From UMGS1519 sp050951005 (GTDB lineage: Bacteria > Actinomycetota > Coriobacteriia > Coriobacteriales > Eggerthellaceae), in assembly GCA_050951005.1 (NCBI GenBank), contig JBMNIP010000004.1:1-64000 (forward strand): a stretch of DNA of 64,000 nt, given 5' to 3'. The translations under genes were made by a program, and so were the position numbers. The first letter of the stretch is position 1; every line of letters starts with the position of its first letter. Below, in pieces: positions 16,826 to 25,278 of this stretch. The notes under the pieces are model-generated. The model was not told the origin of the DNA. It did no database searches and saw only the letters and a list, made by a program, of their open reading frames with translations.

Positions 16826-17842
16826 TTAAGCGGTGGGAAACACCGCATCGGCCATCACGGCCACGGCCTTCTCGGAATCGTTGAGCGGCGGGACGGTGAC
16901 GAAACGCTGCGCATCGCCGCCTGCCTGTACGAATACCGGTTCCAGTTCCTGAGGGATATCCCAAAGGGTTTCCAGGCAATCGACCGAGAAACCGGGTGTG
17001 GCGAAGAAGATGCGTCCCGCAATCTGTCCCTGGGCCATAGCATTTCCCCAAGTGCGCAGAAGATCGCGGGAAAGCGGTCCCGCCCATTTTTCCGGATGCG
17101 GGCCGAAGACGCATGAGTAACCGACTGACCAGGCGTCTGCCGGGACCTGCAACTGCATGGCGATGTCTTGGACGCTTCGATCGATCTGCTCCAAGTAGGA
17201 GTCGCCGTTTCGCACATCCTTCAAGGGGATGGAATGGAAGCTGAACAAGATGCGGTCGCCCGCGGCAGCATCGAATCCGGCTTCCCGGATGCTTTCGGCA
17301 ATTGCCTTGCGATATGCGGGGCGACTGCCGTATTCCTCGACGAAACGCGCCGGCATGCCCGTGAAGTTGCTTTTCCGGGCGCGCTCGAACGCGTCATGGA
17401 CCGAACCGGTAATGCAGTAGCCGCTTTGGGGATAGGCGGGCAGGACCACAAGCTCCTTACAGCCGATCGCCTTCAGATCCTCGCATGCTTCGGCAAGGGG
17501 ATGCGGTCCGTAACTCATGCCGATGCGCACGTAGGCGTCATAGCCGGAAGAGCGCAAGGCGCTCTCGAGCTTTTCCGCCAATCGCGTTTCGATGACGATC
17601 TGCGGGGATCCCTCGGGTGTCCACACCGACGCGTATTTCTGTGCTGATGCATATTGGCGCTTGGGCAGGATCACCCGGTTGAGCAGCGTCTTCCACAGCG
17701 GGCGCGGCATCTGGATGATGCGGTCGTCCATCAGGAATTCGGCCAGATAGGCGCGGACAGCCTCCGGGGTCGGCGCAGCGGGCGAGCCCGTGTTGGCCAA
17801 TATGATGCCGACGGGCTGCGCGGAGGATGCGTTCTGCTCCAT
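16826..17842 (-). CDS. hemH: Ferrochelatase (protoporphyrin or coproporphyrin)
   Basis: 338 residues. Inserts Fe2+ into a porphyrin at the end of haem synthesis. Seen motifs: LANTGSPAAPTPEAVRAYL near the start, FSFHSIPLKDV with the catalytic His, YSCVFGPHPEKW, and GFSVDCLETLWDI holding the conserved Glu. In actinobacteria the enzyme normally makes coproheme, so the CpfC activity is as likely as the classical one. No other haem gene is in the window. Start ATG 17842 with GGAAGG upstream and an extended -10 beyond it. Confidence 0.92.
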   Translation of the reverse strand: MEQNASSAQPVGIILANTGSPAAPTPEAVRAYLAEFLMDDRIIQMPRPLWKTLLNRVILPKRQYASAQKYASVWTPEGSPQIVIETRLAEKLESALRSSGYDAYVRIGMSYGPHPLAEACEDLKAIGCKELVVLPAYPQSGYCITGSVHDAFERARKSNFTGMPARFVEEYGSRPAYRKAIAESIREAGFDAAAGDRILFSFHSIPLKDVRNGDSYLEQIDRSVQDIAMQLQVPADAWSVGYSCVFGPHPEKWAGPLSRDLLRTWGNAMAQGQIAGRIFFATPGFSVDCLETLWDIPQELEPVFVQAGGDAQRFVTVPPLNDSEKAVAVMADAVFPTA

Positions 17843-17886
17843 GGAGAGTGACCTTCCTGTCCGGTATCTTCTCGTTTCGAATCTCC

Positions 17887-17895
17887 ACTATAGCA
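17887..17895 (-). promoter_or_regulatory. Extended -10 promoter for hemH
   Basis: On the minus strand TGC-TATAGT, about 45 bases before the hemH ATG. No good -35. Confidence 0.4.
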
Positions 17896-18012
17896 ATGGG
17901 GTACCGGCATATGCCAACGGCATCGGGAGACGGCAATGCGGTCTCCGCCGAGCAAGCGGCACGGTCTGCGGCACTGGGGCGTGAACGCTCTGTGACGTTG
18001 GCGGCGCGTTGG

Positions 18013-18040
18013 TTGCAGGTCGTAAAGAGAGCATTATAAT
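18013..18040 (+). promoter_or_regulatory. htpG promoter
   Basis: TTGCAG (18013-18018), 16-base spacer, perfect TATAAT (18035-18040). The start site would be near 18047, the first base of the CIRCE element, leaving a leader of about 150 bases before htpG. Confidence 0.75.
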
Positions 18041-18046
18041 CGCTAG

Positions 18047-18073
18047 TTAGCACTCTAAGGGTAAGACTGCTAA
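18047..18073 (+). promoter_or_regulatory. CIRCE element (HrcA operator)
   Basis: TTAGCACTC, nine bases, GACTGCTAA: one mismatch from the consensus TTAGCACTC-N9-GAGTGCTAA. It sits just downstream of the -10, where HrcA blocks transcription in heat-shock operons. Confidence 0.88.
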
Positions 18074-18198
18074 CGCGGATGCGGGGAATCATCGGGAAGA
18101 TGCTGCACAGTGCCGTTCGTTAGCCGATCGAACCAACATGCACCTGCCGCATTCCGGCATCGGGACGGCGTGGAACAACGGAAAGGAAACCTACTGAT

Positions 18199-20109
18199 AT
18201 GAGGAAGTTCAAGACTGAGAGCAAGAAGCTTCTCGACCTGATGATCAACTCGATTTACACGAATCGCGAGATCTTCCTGCGCGAGCTGATCTCCAATGCA
18301 TCGGATGCCGATGACAAGCTGTACTTCAAGAGCCTGACCGACCATAGTATCGAGCTGGGCAAGAACGAGCTGCACATTCGCGTGTCCTACGACAAGGATG
18401 CCCGTACCATCACCGTTTCCGATAACGGCATCGGCATGACTGCCGACGAGTTGGAGAAGAATCTGGGCACCATCGCCCATTCGGATAGCCAGGAGTTCAA
18501 GCAGGCGGAATCCGAGGCGGAGAAGAACGGCGATGTGGACATCATCGGCCAGTTCGGCGTGGGCTTCTACTCATCGTTCATGGTCGCCAGCAAGGTCACC
18601 GTCCTCACGCGTCCCTACAACAGCGAACAGGCATACAAATGGGAAAGCGACGGCATCGAGGGCTACACCATCTCCGAAGCCGAGAAACCCGACCGCGGCA
18701 CGGATATCATCCTGACAGTCAAGGAAGGCAGCGCCGAGGACGGCTATGACGACTTCCTGGACGAGACCTGCCTGAAGATGCTCATCAAGCGCTACAGCAA
18801 CTACGTGCACTATCCGATCCTGATGGATGTCACCGTGCACCGTCCCCTGCCGAAGCCCGAAGATGCCGGCGACGACTACCAGGTTCAGTATGAGGATGTG
18901 GTGGAGACCCAGACCATCAATTCCATGACTCCTATCTGGAAGAAACGCAAGTCCGAGGTCAAGGACGAGGAATACAACGAGTTCTACAAGTCCCAGTTCC
19001 ACGACTATGCCGATCCGCAACGCGTGATCAGCTTCCATGCAGAGGGCGCCATCTCCTATGACGTGCTGCTGTTCATCCCCAGCCATGCCCAGTACGACCT
19101 GTACAGCCGCGATTTCAAGAAGGGCCTGCAACTGTACAGCTCCAATGTGCTGATCATGGACAAGTGCGAGGACCTGCTTCCCGACTGCTTCAATTTCGTG
19201 GTCGGCGTGGTCGACAGCCAGGACCTGCACCTGAACATCTCGCGCGAGACCTTGCAGCAGAACCGCGAGCTGCGTGCTGTGGCAAACCGTATCGAGAAGA
19301 AGATCAAGCAGGAATTGGTCAAGATGCGCGACAAGGAGCGCGACGAGTACGAGAAGTTCTGGGACAATTTTGGCCGCAGCCTGAAGTACGGACTGTATAT
19401 GAGCTACGGCATGCGCAAGGATCTGCTTGCCGACCTCCTGATGTTCTATTCGGCCAAGCAGCAGAAGATGGTCACGCTCGACGATTACCTTGCCGATGCC
19501 GGTGAGGATTGCAAGGGCATCTTCTATGCAATGGGCGACTCGGTGGATCGTTTGGGCAAGATGCCGCTGGTGCAAGGCGTGCTCGATCGCGGCTACGATG
19601 TGCTGCTGTGCAAGGATGAGATGGATGAGTTCTGCTTCCAGAGCATCGGCGATTACCAGGAAAAGCAGTTCAAGAATGTTGCGGGCGGCGATTTGGGCCT
19701 GGATTCCGAAAGCGACAAGGCGGCAGCCGACGCTGCGGCCGAGGCGAACAAGGACCTGCTCGATGCGATGAAGGAAGCGCTCGGCGACAAGGTGACCAAG
19801 GTTACGGTCTCCACCCGTTTGGGCAATGCCGCGGCGGCCGTCACCGCCGAAGGCTACGTCTCGCTGGAGATGGAACGCGTTATGGCGAATATGCCGGGTG
19901 CCGACCAATCGCTGAAAAGCGAGCGCGTGCTGGAGGTGAATCCCGACCATGAGGTCTTCGCCACGTTGAAGGCGGCACAGGCTTTGGGAGACACCGAGAA
20001 GGTGGAGAACTACACGAAGATCCTCTACGACCAGGCGCTGCTGGTGGAAGGCCTGCCGATCGACGACCCGAGCGATTACGCCAAACGCGTTGTGAAGTTG
20101 ATGAACTAG
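18199..20109 (+). CDS. htpG: Molecular chaperone HtpG (bacterial Hsp90)
   Basis: 636 residues. ATP-driven dimeric chaperone of the cytosol. GHKL ATPase domain with ELISNASDADDKL (residues 31-43), DNGIGMT and GQFGVGFYSSFMVA. The middle domain carries NISRETLQQNRELRA with the catalytic Arg. The C-terminal dimerisation domain is complete. Start ATG 18199 has AAAGGAAA upstream. Control by HrcA is indicated by the CIRCE element; in B. subtilis htpG is outside the HrcA regulon, so this wiring differs. A terminator follows, so the gene is a single unit. Confidence 0.97.
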   Translation: MRKFKTESKKLLDLMINSIYTNREIFLRELISNASDADDKLYFKSLTDHSIELGKNELHIRVSYDKDARTITVSDNGIGMTADELEKNLGTIAHSDSQEFKQAESEAEKNGDVDIIGQFGVGFYSSFMVASKVTVLTRPYNSEQAYKWESDGIEGYTISEAEKPDRGTDIILTVKEGSAEDGYDDFLDETCLKMLIKRYSNYVHYPILMDVTVHRPLPKPEDAGDDYQVQYEDVVETQTINSMTPIWKKRKSEVKDEEYNEFYKSQFHDYADPQRVISFHAEGAISYDVLLFIPSHAQYDLYSRDFKKGLQLYSSNVLIMDKCEDLLPDCFNFVVGVVDSQDLHLNISRETLQQNRELRAVANRIEKKIKQELVKMRDKERDEYEKFWDNFGRSLKYGLYMSYGMRKDLLADLLMFYSAKQQKMVTLDDYLADAGEDCKGIFYAMGDSVDRLGKMPLVQGVLDRGYDVLLCKDEMDEFCFQSIGDYQEKQFKNVAGGDLGLDSESDKAAADAAAEANKDLLDAMKEALGDKVTKVTVSTRLGNAAAAVTAEGYVSLEMERVMANMPGADQSLKSERVLEVNPDHEVFATLKAAQALGDTEKVENYTKILYDQALLVEGLPIDDPSDYAKRVVKLMN

Positions 20110-20133
20110 CCGGTTCCATGACGCACGTTTCTG

Positions 20134-20171
20134 CAGGCGGCCGTCTCCCTTTCGGGCGGCCGCCTGTTTTT
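20134..20171 (+). terminator. Rho-independent terminator after htpG
   Basis: CAGGCGGCCG (20134-20143) pairs with CGGCCGCCTG (20157-20166), followed by TTTTT. Confidence 0.88.
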
Positions 20172-20347
20172 CGCTTGCGGATAGGCGCATAGCGCAGGAC
20201 GGGATGCGATGTATCGGCTATGATAGCCCCAGAACAACCGCTGCCTGAAATAACGGGTGCGCCGCGTATAGAAAACGGCGTGGTGCGAGGCGTTTTCCGC
20301 CTGCGCCGGAAACGGGGCGCGCATCCCAAGAGCAAAGGAGACCCCGT

Positions 20348-21160
<813 letters not shown>

Positions 21161-21166
21161 GAGGGG

Positions 21167-21442
21167 ATGGGCGAGTGGCGCGAGCGGCCCGAGTACACGC
21201 CGCTTCCGCATCGCGGAAAGAACCGCAGCACGGGGGATACGGAGCCGCCGATTGCTGCAGCCTCTGAGGATGCGCAGGCATTTTCGGAAGAGGACGCGGA
21301 TGCGGCGGATGTACTCCCCGATTCCGAGGATTCCGCATCCCTCCGTGCTCCCAATGAAGACGACGATGGCTATGACCCGTATTCGGATTGGCATGACCAG
21401 GGGCCCGCTCCCGCATTGTTCGAGCGCGACCCCTGGGACTAG
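21167..21442 (+). CDS. Small acidic hypothetical protein
   Basis: 91 residues, strongly acidic in the second half (DEDDDGYDPYSDW region), ending in FERDPWD; predicted disordered. I do not recognise it. It starts six bases after the Mrp stop with GAGAGGGG as ribosome site, so coupling to Mrp is likely. The aromatic-acidic tail may be a binding peptide; that is a guess. Confidence 0.55.
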   Translation: MGEWRERPEYTPLPHRGKNRSTGDTEPPIAAASEDAQAFSEEDADAADVLPDSEDSASLRAPNEDDDGYDPYSDWHDQGPAPALFERDPWD

Positions 21443-21505
21443 GGATGCCTGTTTATCGGAAAAGGTGGCGAAAATGTGCACGGTGCGCCTTTTCCCGTAA
21501 ACCCC

Positions 21506-21534
21506 TTGACCCGAGCGCGAACCATAGATATATT
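21506..21534 (+). promoter_or_regulatory. tRNA-Ala promoter
   Basis: TTGACC (21506-21511), 17-base spacer, TATATT (21529-21534). The predicted start, near 21541, is 13 bases before the mature tRNA. Confidence 0.75.
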
Positions 21535-21553
21535 TCTTTTTGCACTTTTTTAC

Positions 21554-21629
21554 GGGGCCTTAGCTCAGCTGGGAGAGCGCATGGCTGGCAGCCATGAGGT
21601 CAGGGGTTCGAACCCCCTAGGCTCCACCA
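21554..21629 (+). tRNA. tRNA-Ala(GGC)
   Basis: 76 bases including an encoded CCA. Acceptor GGGGCCT pairs with AGGCTCC and includes the G3-U70 wobble that marks tRNA-Ala. D arm GCTC/GAGC, anticodon stem CATGG/CCATG with loop CTGGCAG (anticodon GGC), T arm AGGGG-TTCGAAC-CCCCT. Confidence 0.97.
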
Positions 21630-21637
21630 CAATGAAC

Positions 21638-21664
21638 AGCCAGGATTTCGGTCCTGGCTTTTTT
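21638..21664 (+). terminator. Rho-independent terminator after tRNA-Ala(GGC)
   Basis: AGCCAGGA (21638-21645) pairs with TCCTGGCT (21652-21659), then a run of T to 21664. Confidence 0.92.
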
Positions 21665-21728
21665 CATAGCGGGTACTGCGCCTATGCAAGACGGTGCGCT
21701 ATCGTGTATGCGGGCAGAAAGAGGTTGT

Positions 21729-22805
21729 ATGAATACCGACAAAGAACAGCAGAACGAATCCCGGTACCTGATCACCGTCGAGCTTTCGGCGGACGAAACC
21801 GACACTGCCATCAAAGAAGGGGTGCCGCTGTTCTTGGAACGCGTGCAGTCGATGCCGCTTGAAGAGGGAGAGGACCTCTACTCGGGCTTGGAGCGACGTT
21901 TCGGCGAGGAACGTTCCGGTCGGGCACTTGCGGATGCGGTTATCAACTATGTGCTGCCGAAGGCGTTGGGGCAGATAGGCTTGGAGCCGGCGTGCTCGCC
22001 GGTGCCGCTGCAGGAGCGGACGCCCGAAGCGGGCAAGCCCTATTCGTTCCAGGCGCGCGTCTATGTGCTGCCGATCGCCGAGCTTTCCGATTACGAGACG
22101 CCCGTCGAGGTCAGCGTCAAACGTACCTACACCACCGAGGACGAGATCGACCAGCAGCTGATGGCCCTGGCCGTCCATTTTGCAACGGAGGAGAAAAGCG
22201 AGCTCACGGGCAACGAGGTGCGCTCGGTGCCGACCATCGATGACGAGTGGGTGGCAACCGTCTATCCGCTGCCCGACATCAATACCGTGCACGATCTGCG
22301 CGCACAGGTGCGTAACCGCCTCGACCAGATGAAGGAAGAGGAGTTCGAGAACCAGAAGGTCAATGCAGCGGTGGCCGCCCTTTCCGAGAGGCTGGGCGAC
22401 GCCGACATAGACGAGATCGTGCAGATTGTCGGCAAGGATATGATCGCCAACATCGAGGAGGAGATCATCGCCAACGAGGGCAAGATCTTGGATGTGGCGC
22501 TGAAGGAGCAGAAGATAAAGCGCGAGGACTTCGACCGGGCGATGTTCGAGCGGGCCCGCGATTCGGTGCGTGAGGGCATGACGATGGATGCGGTGTTCCG
22601 CCATGAGAACATGGAGGTCACCGACGAGGATCTTGAGGACGCCATCCAACGTATCACCAGTGGGGCAGAGTCTCCGGAACAGGCGCTGGAAGCTCAGGTA
22701 TCCCTGCGCGAACAGGGCCGCTCGCCGGAATTGGTGCAGGTTGCCCGCCGTCTGAAGGCGGGCAAATGGATCGGCGACCATGCCCGTGTGACCGTCGAGG
22801 TCTGA
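21729..22805 (+). CDS. Trigger-factor-like protein lacking the PPIase domain
   Basis: About 358 residues. The N-terminal part follows the trigger-factor ribosome-binding fold (YLITVELSADETDTAI; LPKALGQIGLEP; FQARVYVLPIAELSDYETPVEV). The C-terminal part is the helical cradle, with the KEQKIKREDFD segment. The central FKBP-type PPIase domain is absent, explaining the short length (usual 420-450). The ribosome-docking GFRxGK motif is replaced by acidic MPLEEGEDLYSG, so docking at the exit tunnel may be lost. A free chaperone is my best inference. ATG 21729 has AAAGAGG before it. Confidence 0.75.
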   Translation: MNTDKEQQNESRYLITVELSADETDTAIKEGVPLFLERVQSMPLEEGEDLYSGLERRFGEERSGRALADAVINYVLPKALGQIGLEPACSPVPLQERTPEAGKPYSFQARVYVLPIAELSDYETPVEVSVKRTYTTEDEIDQQLMALAVHFATEEKSELTGNEVRSVPTIDDEWVATVYPLPDINTVHDLRAQVRNRLDQMKEEEFENQKVNAAVAALSERLGDADIDEIVQIVGKDMIANIEEEIIANEGKILDVALKEQKIKREDFDRAMFERARDSVREGMTMDAVFRHENMEVTDEDLEDAIQRITSGAESPEQALEAQVSLREQGRSPELVQVARRLKAGKWIGDHARVTVEV

Positions 22806-22812
22806 TTCGGAA

Positions 22813-22843
22813 CGCCGCCTTTTCGGCGGGCCGTCCGCTTTTT
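22813..22843 (+). terminator. Weak terminator candidate
   Basis: Small hairpin CCGCC (22815-22819) / GGCGG (22825-22829), with TTTTT at 22839-22843 ten bases on. The spacing is poor. Confidence 0.3.
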
Positions 22844-23037
22844 CCCAAGCGAATCACTCCCGGTTCATCATTTCTATCATCAAGTTGGACATTTCGGGGG
22901 TCTGCGCCGATGGTGTCAGGCCCCCGAGCTGCACCGGTTTCCGCTACACTGGATAGATAGCGTATGAATATCGGTCCGGGGCGGCGACGTCTGCTGCGCA
23001 CGGTGTCTTTGCCCCTCGATGAAGGATGGGTGATGGT

Positions 23038-25107
23038 ATGGCTGCTCCCGAAACCGGGCACGTGAGGAACATCGCCTTGGTCGGCCAAGACGGTGCGGGC
23101 AAGACGTCGTTTGCCGAAGCGATGCTTCATATCTCTGGGCGCACCCCGCGTATGGGTACGACTCACGACGGAAAATCGTATCTGGACTTCGATGAGGAGG
23201 AGATACGCCGAAAGTTCACCCTGAGCACTTCCATCGCTCCCATTCCGTACAAGGATTTCAAGATCAACCTGCTGGACACATCGGGTCAGCCGGATTTCCT
23301 GGGAGATACGCTTGCATCCATGCAGGCTGTCGAGATGGCCATGTTCGTCATCGACGCTGCCGACGGTCCCGAACCCATGACCGATCGCCTGTGGCGTGAA
23401 GCGGGAAAGATGCGCTTGAGTCGCAGCGTGTTCATCAACCACATCGACCGCGAGGGTGCAGACTTCGATATGGCCATGGCAACGCTGCATGCCCGTTACG
23501 GTTCGCGTTTGGGTGCGGTATCCATCCCCATCGGGCAGGGCCCCGATTTCAAGGGCGTGGTCGACGTGCTGCGTATGAAGGCCCGCTATTTCGAGAACGG
23601 CGCCGAGCGGGTGGAGGAGATTCCCGAAGAGTACCGCGACCGTGCCGAGAACGCGCGCGATCACCTGTGCGATCTGGTGGCGGAAGCAGATGACGACCTG
23701 ATGATGAAATACCTCGAAGGCGAGGACCGGCTGACTCAGGAAGAGCTCGAGGACGCCTTCGGCAAAGCCATCGCCGCAGAGCTGTTCATCCCGGTGTTCG
23801 TCGGCTCGACGATCATCGAGCAGGGCATCGCCAACATCATGGACGACATCTGCAGCTACTTCCCCAGTCCCACCGCCTATGGTTCGTTCTACACCGCTGA
23901 CGGCGAGTCCCATCCGGTAACCGCTGAAGGCGAGCCGACCGCTTTCGTATTCAAGACGCTATCCGACCCGTATGTCGGCCGCCTGAGTTTCCTGAAGGTC
24001 GTCACCGGCTACCTTGAGCCCGCCATGGAGTTGATCAATGCCCGTACGGGCAAGAAGGACCGTCTAGGCCATCTGTATGTGATGATGGGCAAGGAGACCA
24101 CCGACGTGAAGGCGGCAAAGGCCGGCGACATCATCGTGGTACCGAAGCTGACCGACGCGCGCACGGGAGACACGCTCTCGGAGACCGGCGACGTGGTCAT
24201 CGAGCCGCGCTTCAAGGTCACGCCGCAGTATCCGGTGGCCATCGAGGCGGTCAATAAGAACGAAGAGGACAAGCTGGGAACGTTCCTGTCGCGTCAGGCC
24301 GACGCCGATCCCACCATCCAGATCTCCCGCAATGATGAAACCCGCCAGACGGTGGTGACGGCTATGGGCGACATGCAGGTTGACACGCTGCTGCGTCGTC
24401 TGAAGGACCAGAACAACATTGAGGCGCGGCTGGTGCCGGTGCGCATTCCCTACCGCGAAACCATCCGCAAGACCGCCGAGGCACAGGGGCGGCACAAGAA
24501 GCAGACCGGCGGTGCAGGCCAGTTCGGCGATTGCTGGCTGCGTCTGGAGCCGAATCCGGGCGGCGGGTACGAGTTCATCGACGAGATCGTCGGAGGCAAG
24601 ATCCCGCGCAACTACATCCCGGCGGTCGATAAGGGTGTGCAGGAGGCCATGGCCGAAGGCTTCCTGGCCGGTTACCCGATGGTCGATTTGAAGTGCGCCG
24701 TCTACGATGGCAGCTACCATCCGGTGGACTCGAACGAGATGGCTTTCAAGACTGCGGCGCGCATCGGTTTCCGCGCCGCATGCGAGAAGGCCGACCCGAT
24801 GCTGCTCGAGCCGATGGCCGACCTTGCCATTACCGTGAACGAGGAATATGCCGGAGCGGTGATGGGCGATATCTCCACACGCCGCGGACGCATCGTGGGC
24901 ACGGAAGCCGCCGACCCGGGTGAGACCACAATACTCGTGCGTGTGCCGTATGCCGAGGTGGTTACCTATACCAAGGACCTGAGGGCCCTGACCCGTGGCT
25001 CGGGCGCCTACACCTTGGAGCTCAACGGCTATCAGGAGGCTCCGTACGACGTCACGCAGAAACTGGTTGCCGAATACCAGGCAAAACGCGAAGCAGGGAA
25101 TAAATAG
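23038..25107 (+). CDS. Elongation factor G-like GTPase
   Basis: About 689 residues, full EF-G domain order I-V. GTPase motifs differ from canonical EF-G: G1 is GQDGAGKTS (normally AHVDxGKTT), G3 is DTSGQPDF (normally DTPGHVDF), G4 is NHID (normally NKxD). Domain IV has GGAGQFGDCW and domain V AGAVMGDISTRRGRI. These features fit the second, EF-G-like lineage, whose role may be stress or ribosome recycling and is not established here. ATG 23038 is preferred with GAAGG at 23021-23025; an in-frame ATG at 23026 abuts that site. A terminator follows. Confidence 0.9.
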   Translation: MAAPETGHVRNIALVGQDGAGKTSFAEAMLHISGRTPRMGTTHDGKSYLDFDEEEIRRKFTLSTSIAPIPYKDFKINLLDTSGQPDFLGDTLASMQAVEMAMFVIDAADGPEPMTDRLWREAGKMRLSRSVFINHIDREGADFDMAMATLHARYGSRLGAVSIPIGQGPDFKGVVDVLRMKARYFENGAERVEEIPEEYRDRAENARDHLCDLVAEADDDLMMKYLEGEDRLTQEELEDAFGKAIAAELFIPVFVGSTIIEQGIANIMDDICSYFPSPTAYGSFYTADGESHPVTAEGEPTAFVFKTLSDPYVGRLSFLKVVTGYLEPAMELINARTGKKDRLGHLYVMMGKETTDVKAAKAGDIIVVPKLTDARTGDTLSETGDVVIEPRFKVTPQYPVAIEAVNKNEEDKLGTFLSRQADADPTIQISRNDETRQTVVTAMGDMQVDTLLRRLKDQNNIEARLVPVRIPYRETIRKTAEAQGRHKKQTGGAGQFGDCWLRLEPNPGGGYEFIDEIVGGKIPRNYIPAVDKGVQEAMAEGFLAGYPMVDLKCAVYDGSYHPVDSNEMAFKTAARIGFRAACEKADPMLLEPMADLAITVNEEYAGAVMGDISTRRGRIVGTEAADPGETTILVRVPYAEVVTYTKDLRALTRGSGAYTLELNGYQEAPYDVTQKLVAEYQAKREAGNK

Positions 25108-25155
25108 CCCAGGCTCTGCCGGCAATCGGGCAGCACCCTGGCCAGGTCGGATGAC

Positions 25156-25193
25156 GGCGCGTCGGGACACGGTTCCCGGCGCGCCTTTCTGTT
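25156..25193 (+). terminator. Rho-independent terminator after the EF-G-like gene
   Basis: Stem GGCGCG-T-CGGGA (25156-25167) with TCCCG-G-CGCGCC (25174-25185), a T-G wobble in the middle, tail TTTCTGTT. Confidence 0.85.
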
Positions 25194-25278
25194 CGCCCTG
25201 CACGTTCGGTGAAGCCATGGAAGCACGCGGGCCAGATTGGGTAAAATAATACGTCTGATAGGAAAACGAGGAGGATAC

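Noticed and set aside
25200..25278. glmS ribozyme/riboswitch
   Set aside because: The leader before glmS is too short after the -10-like box and shows none of the ribozyme core.
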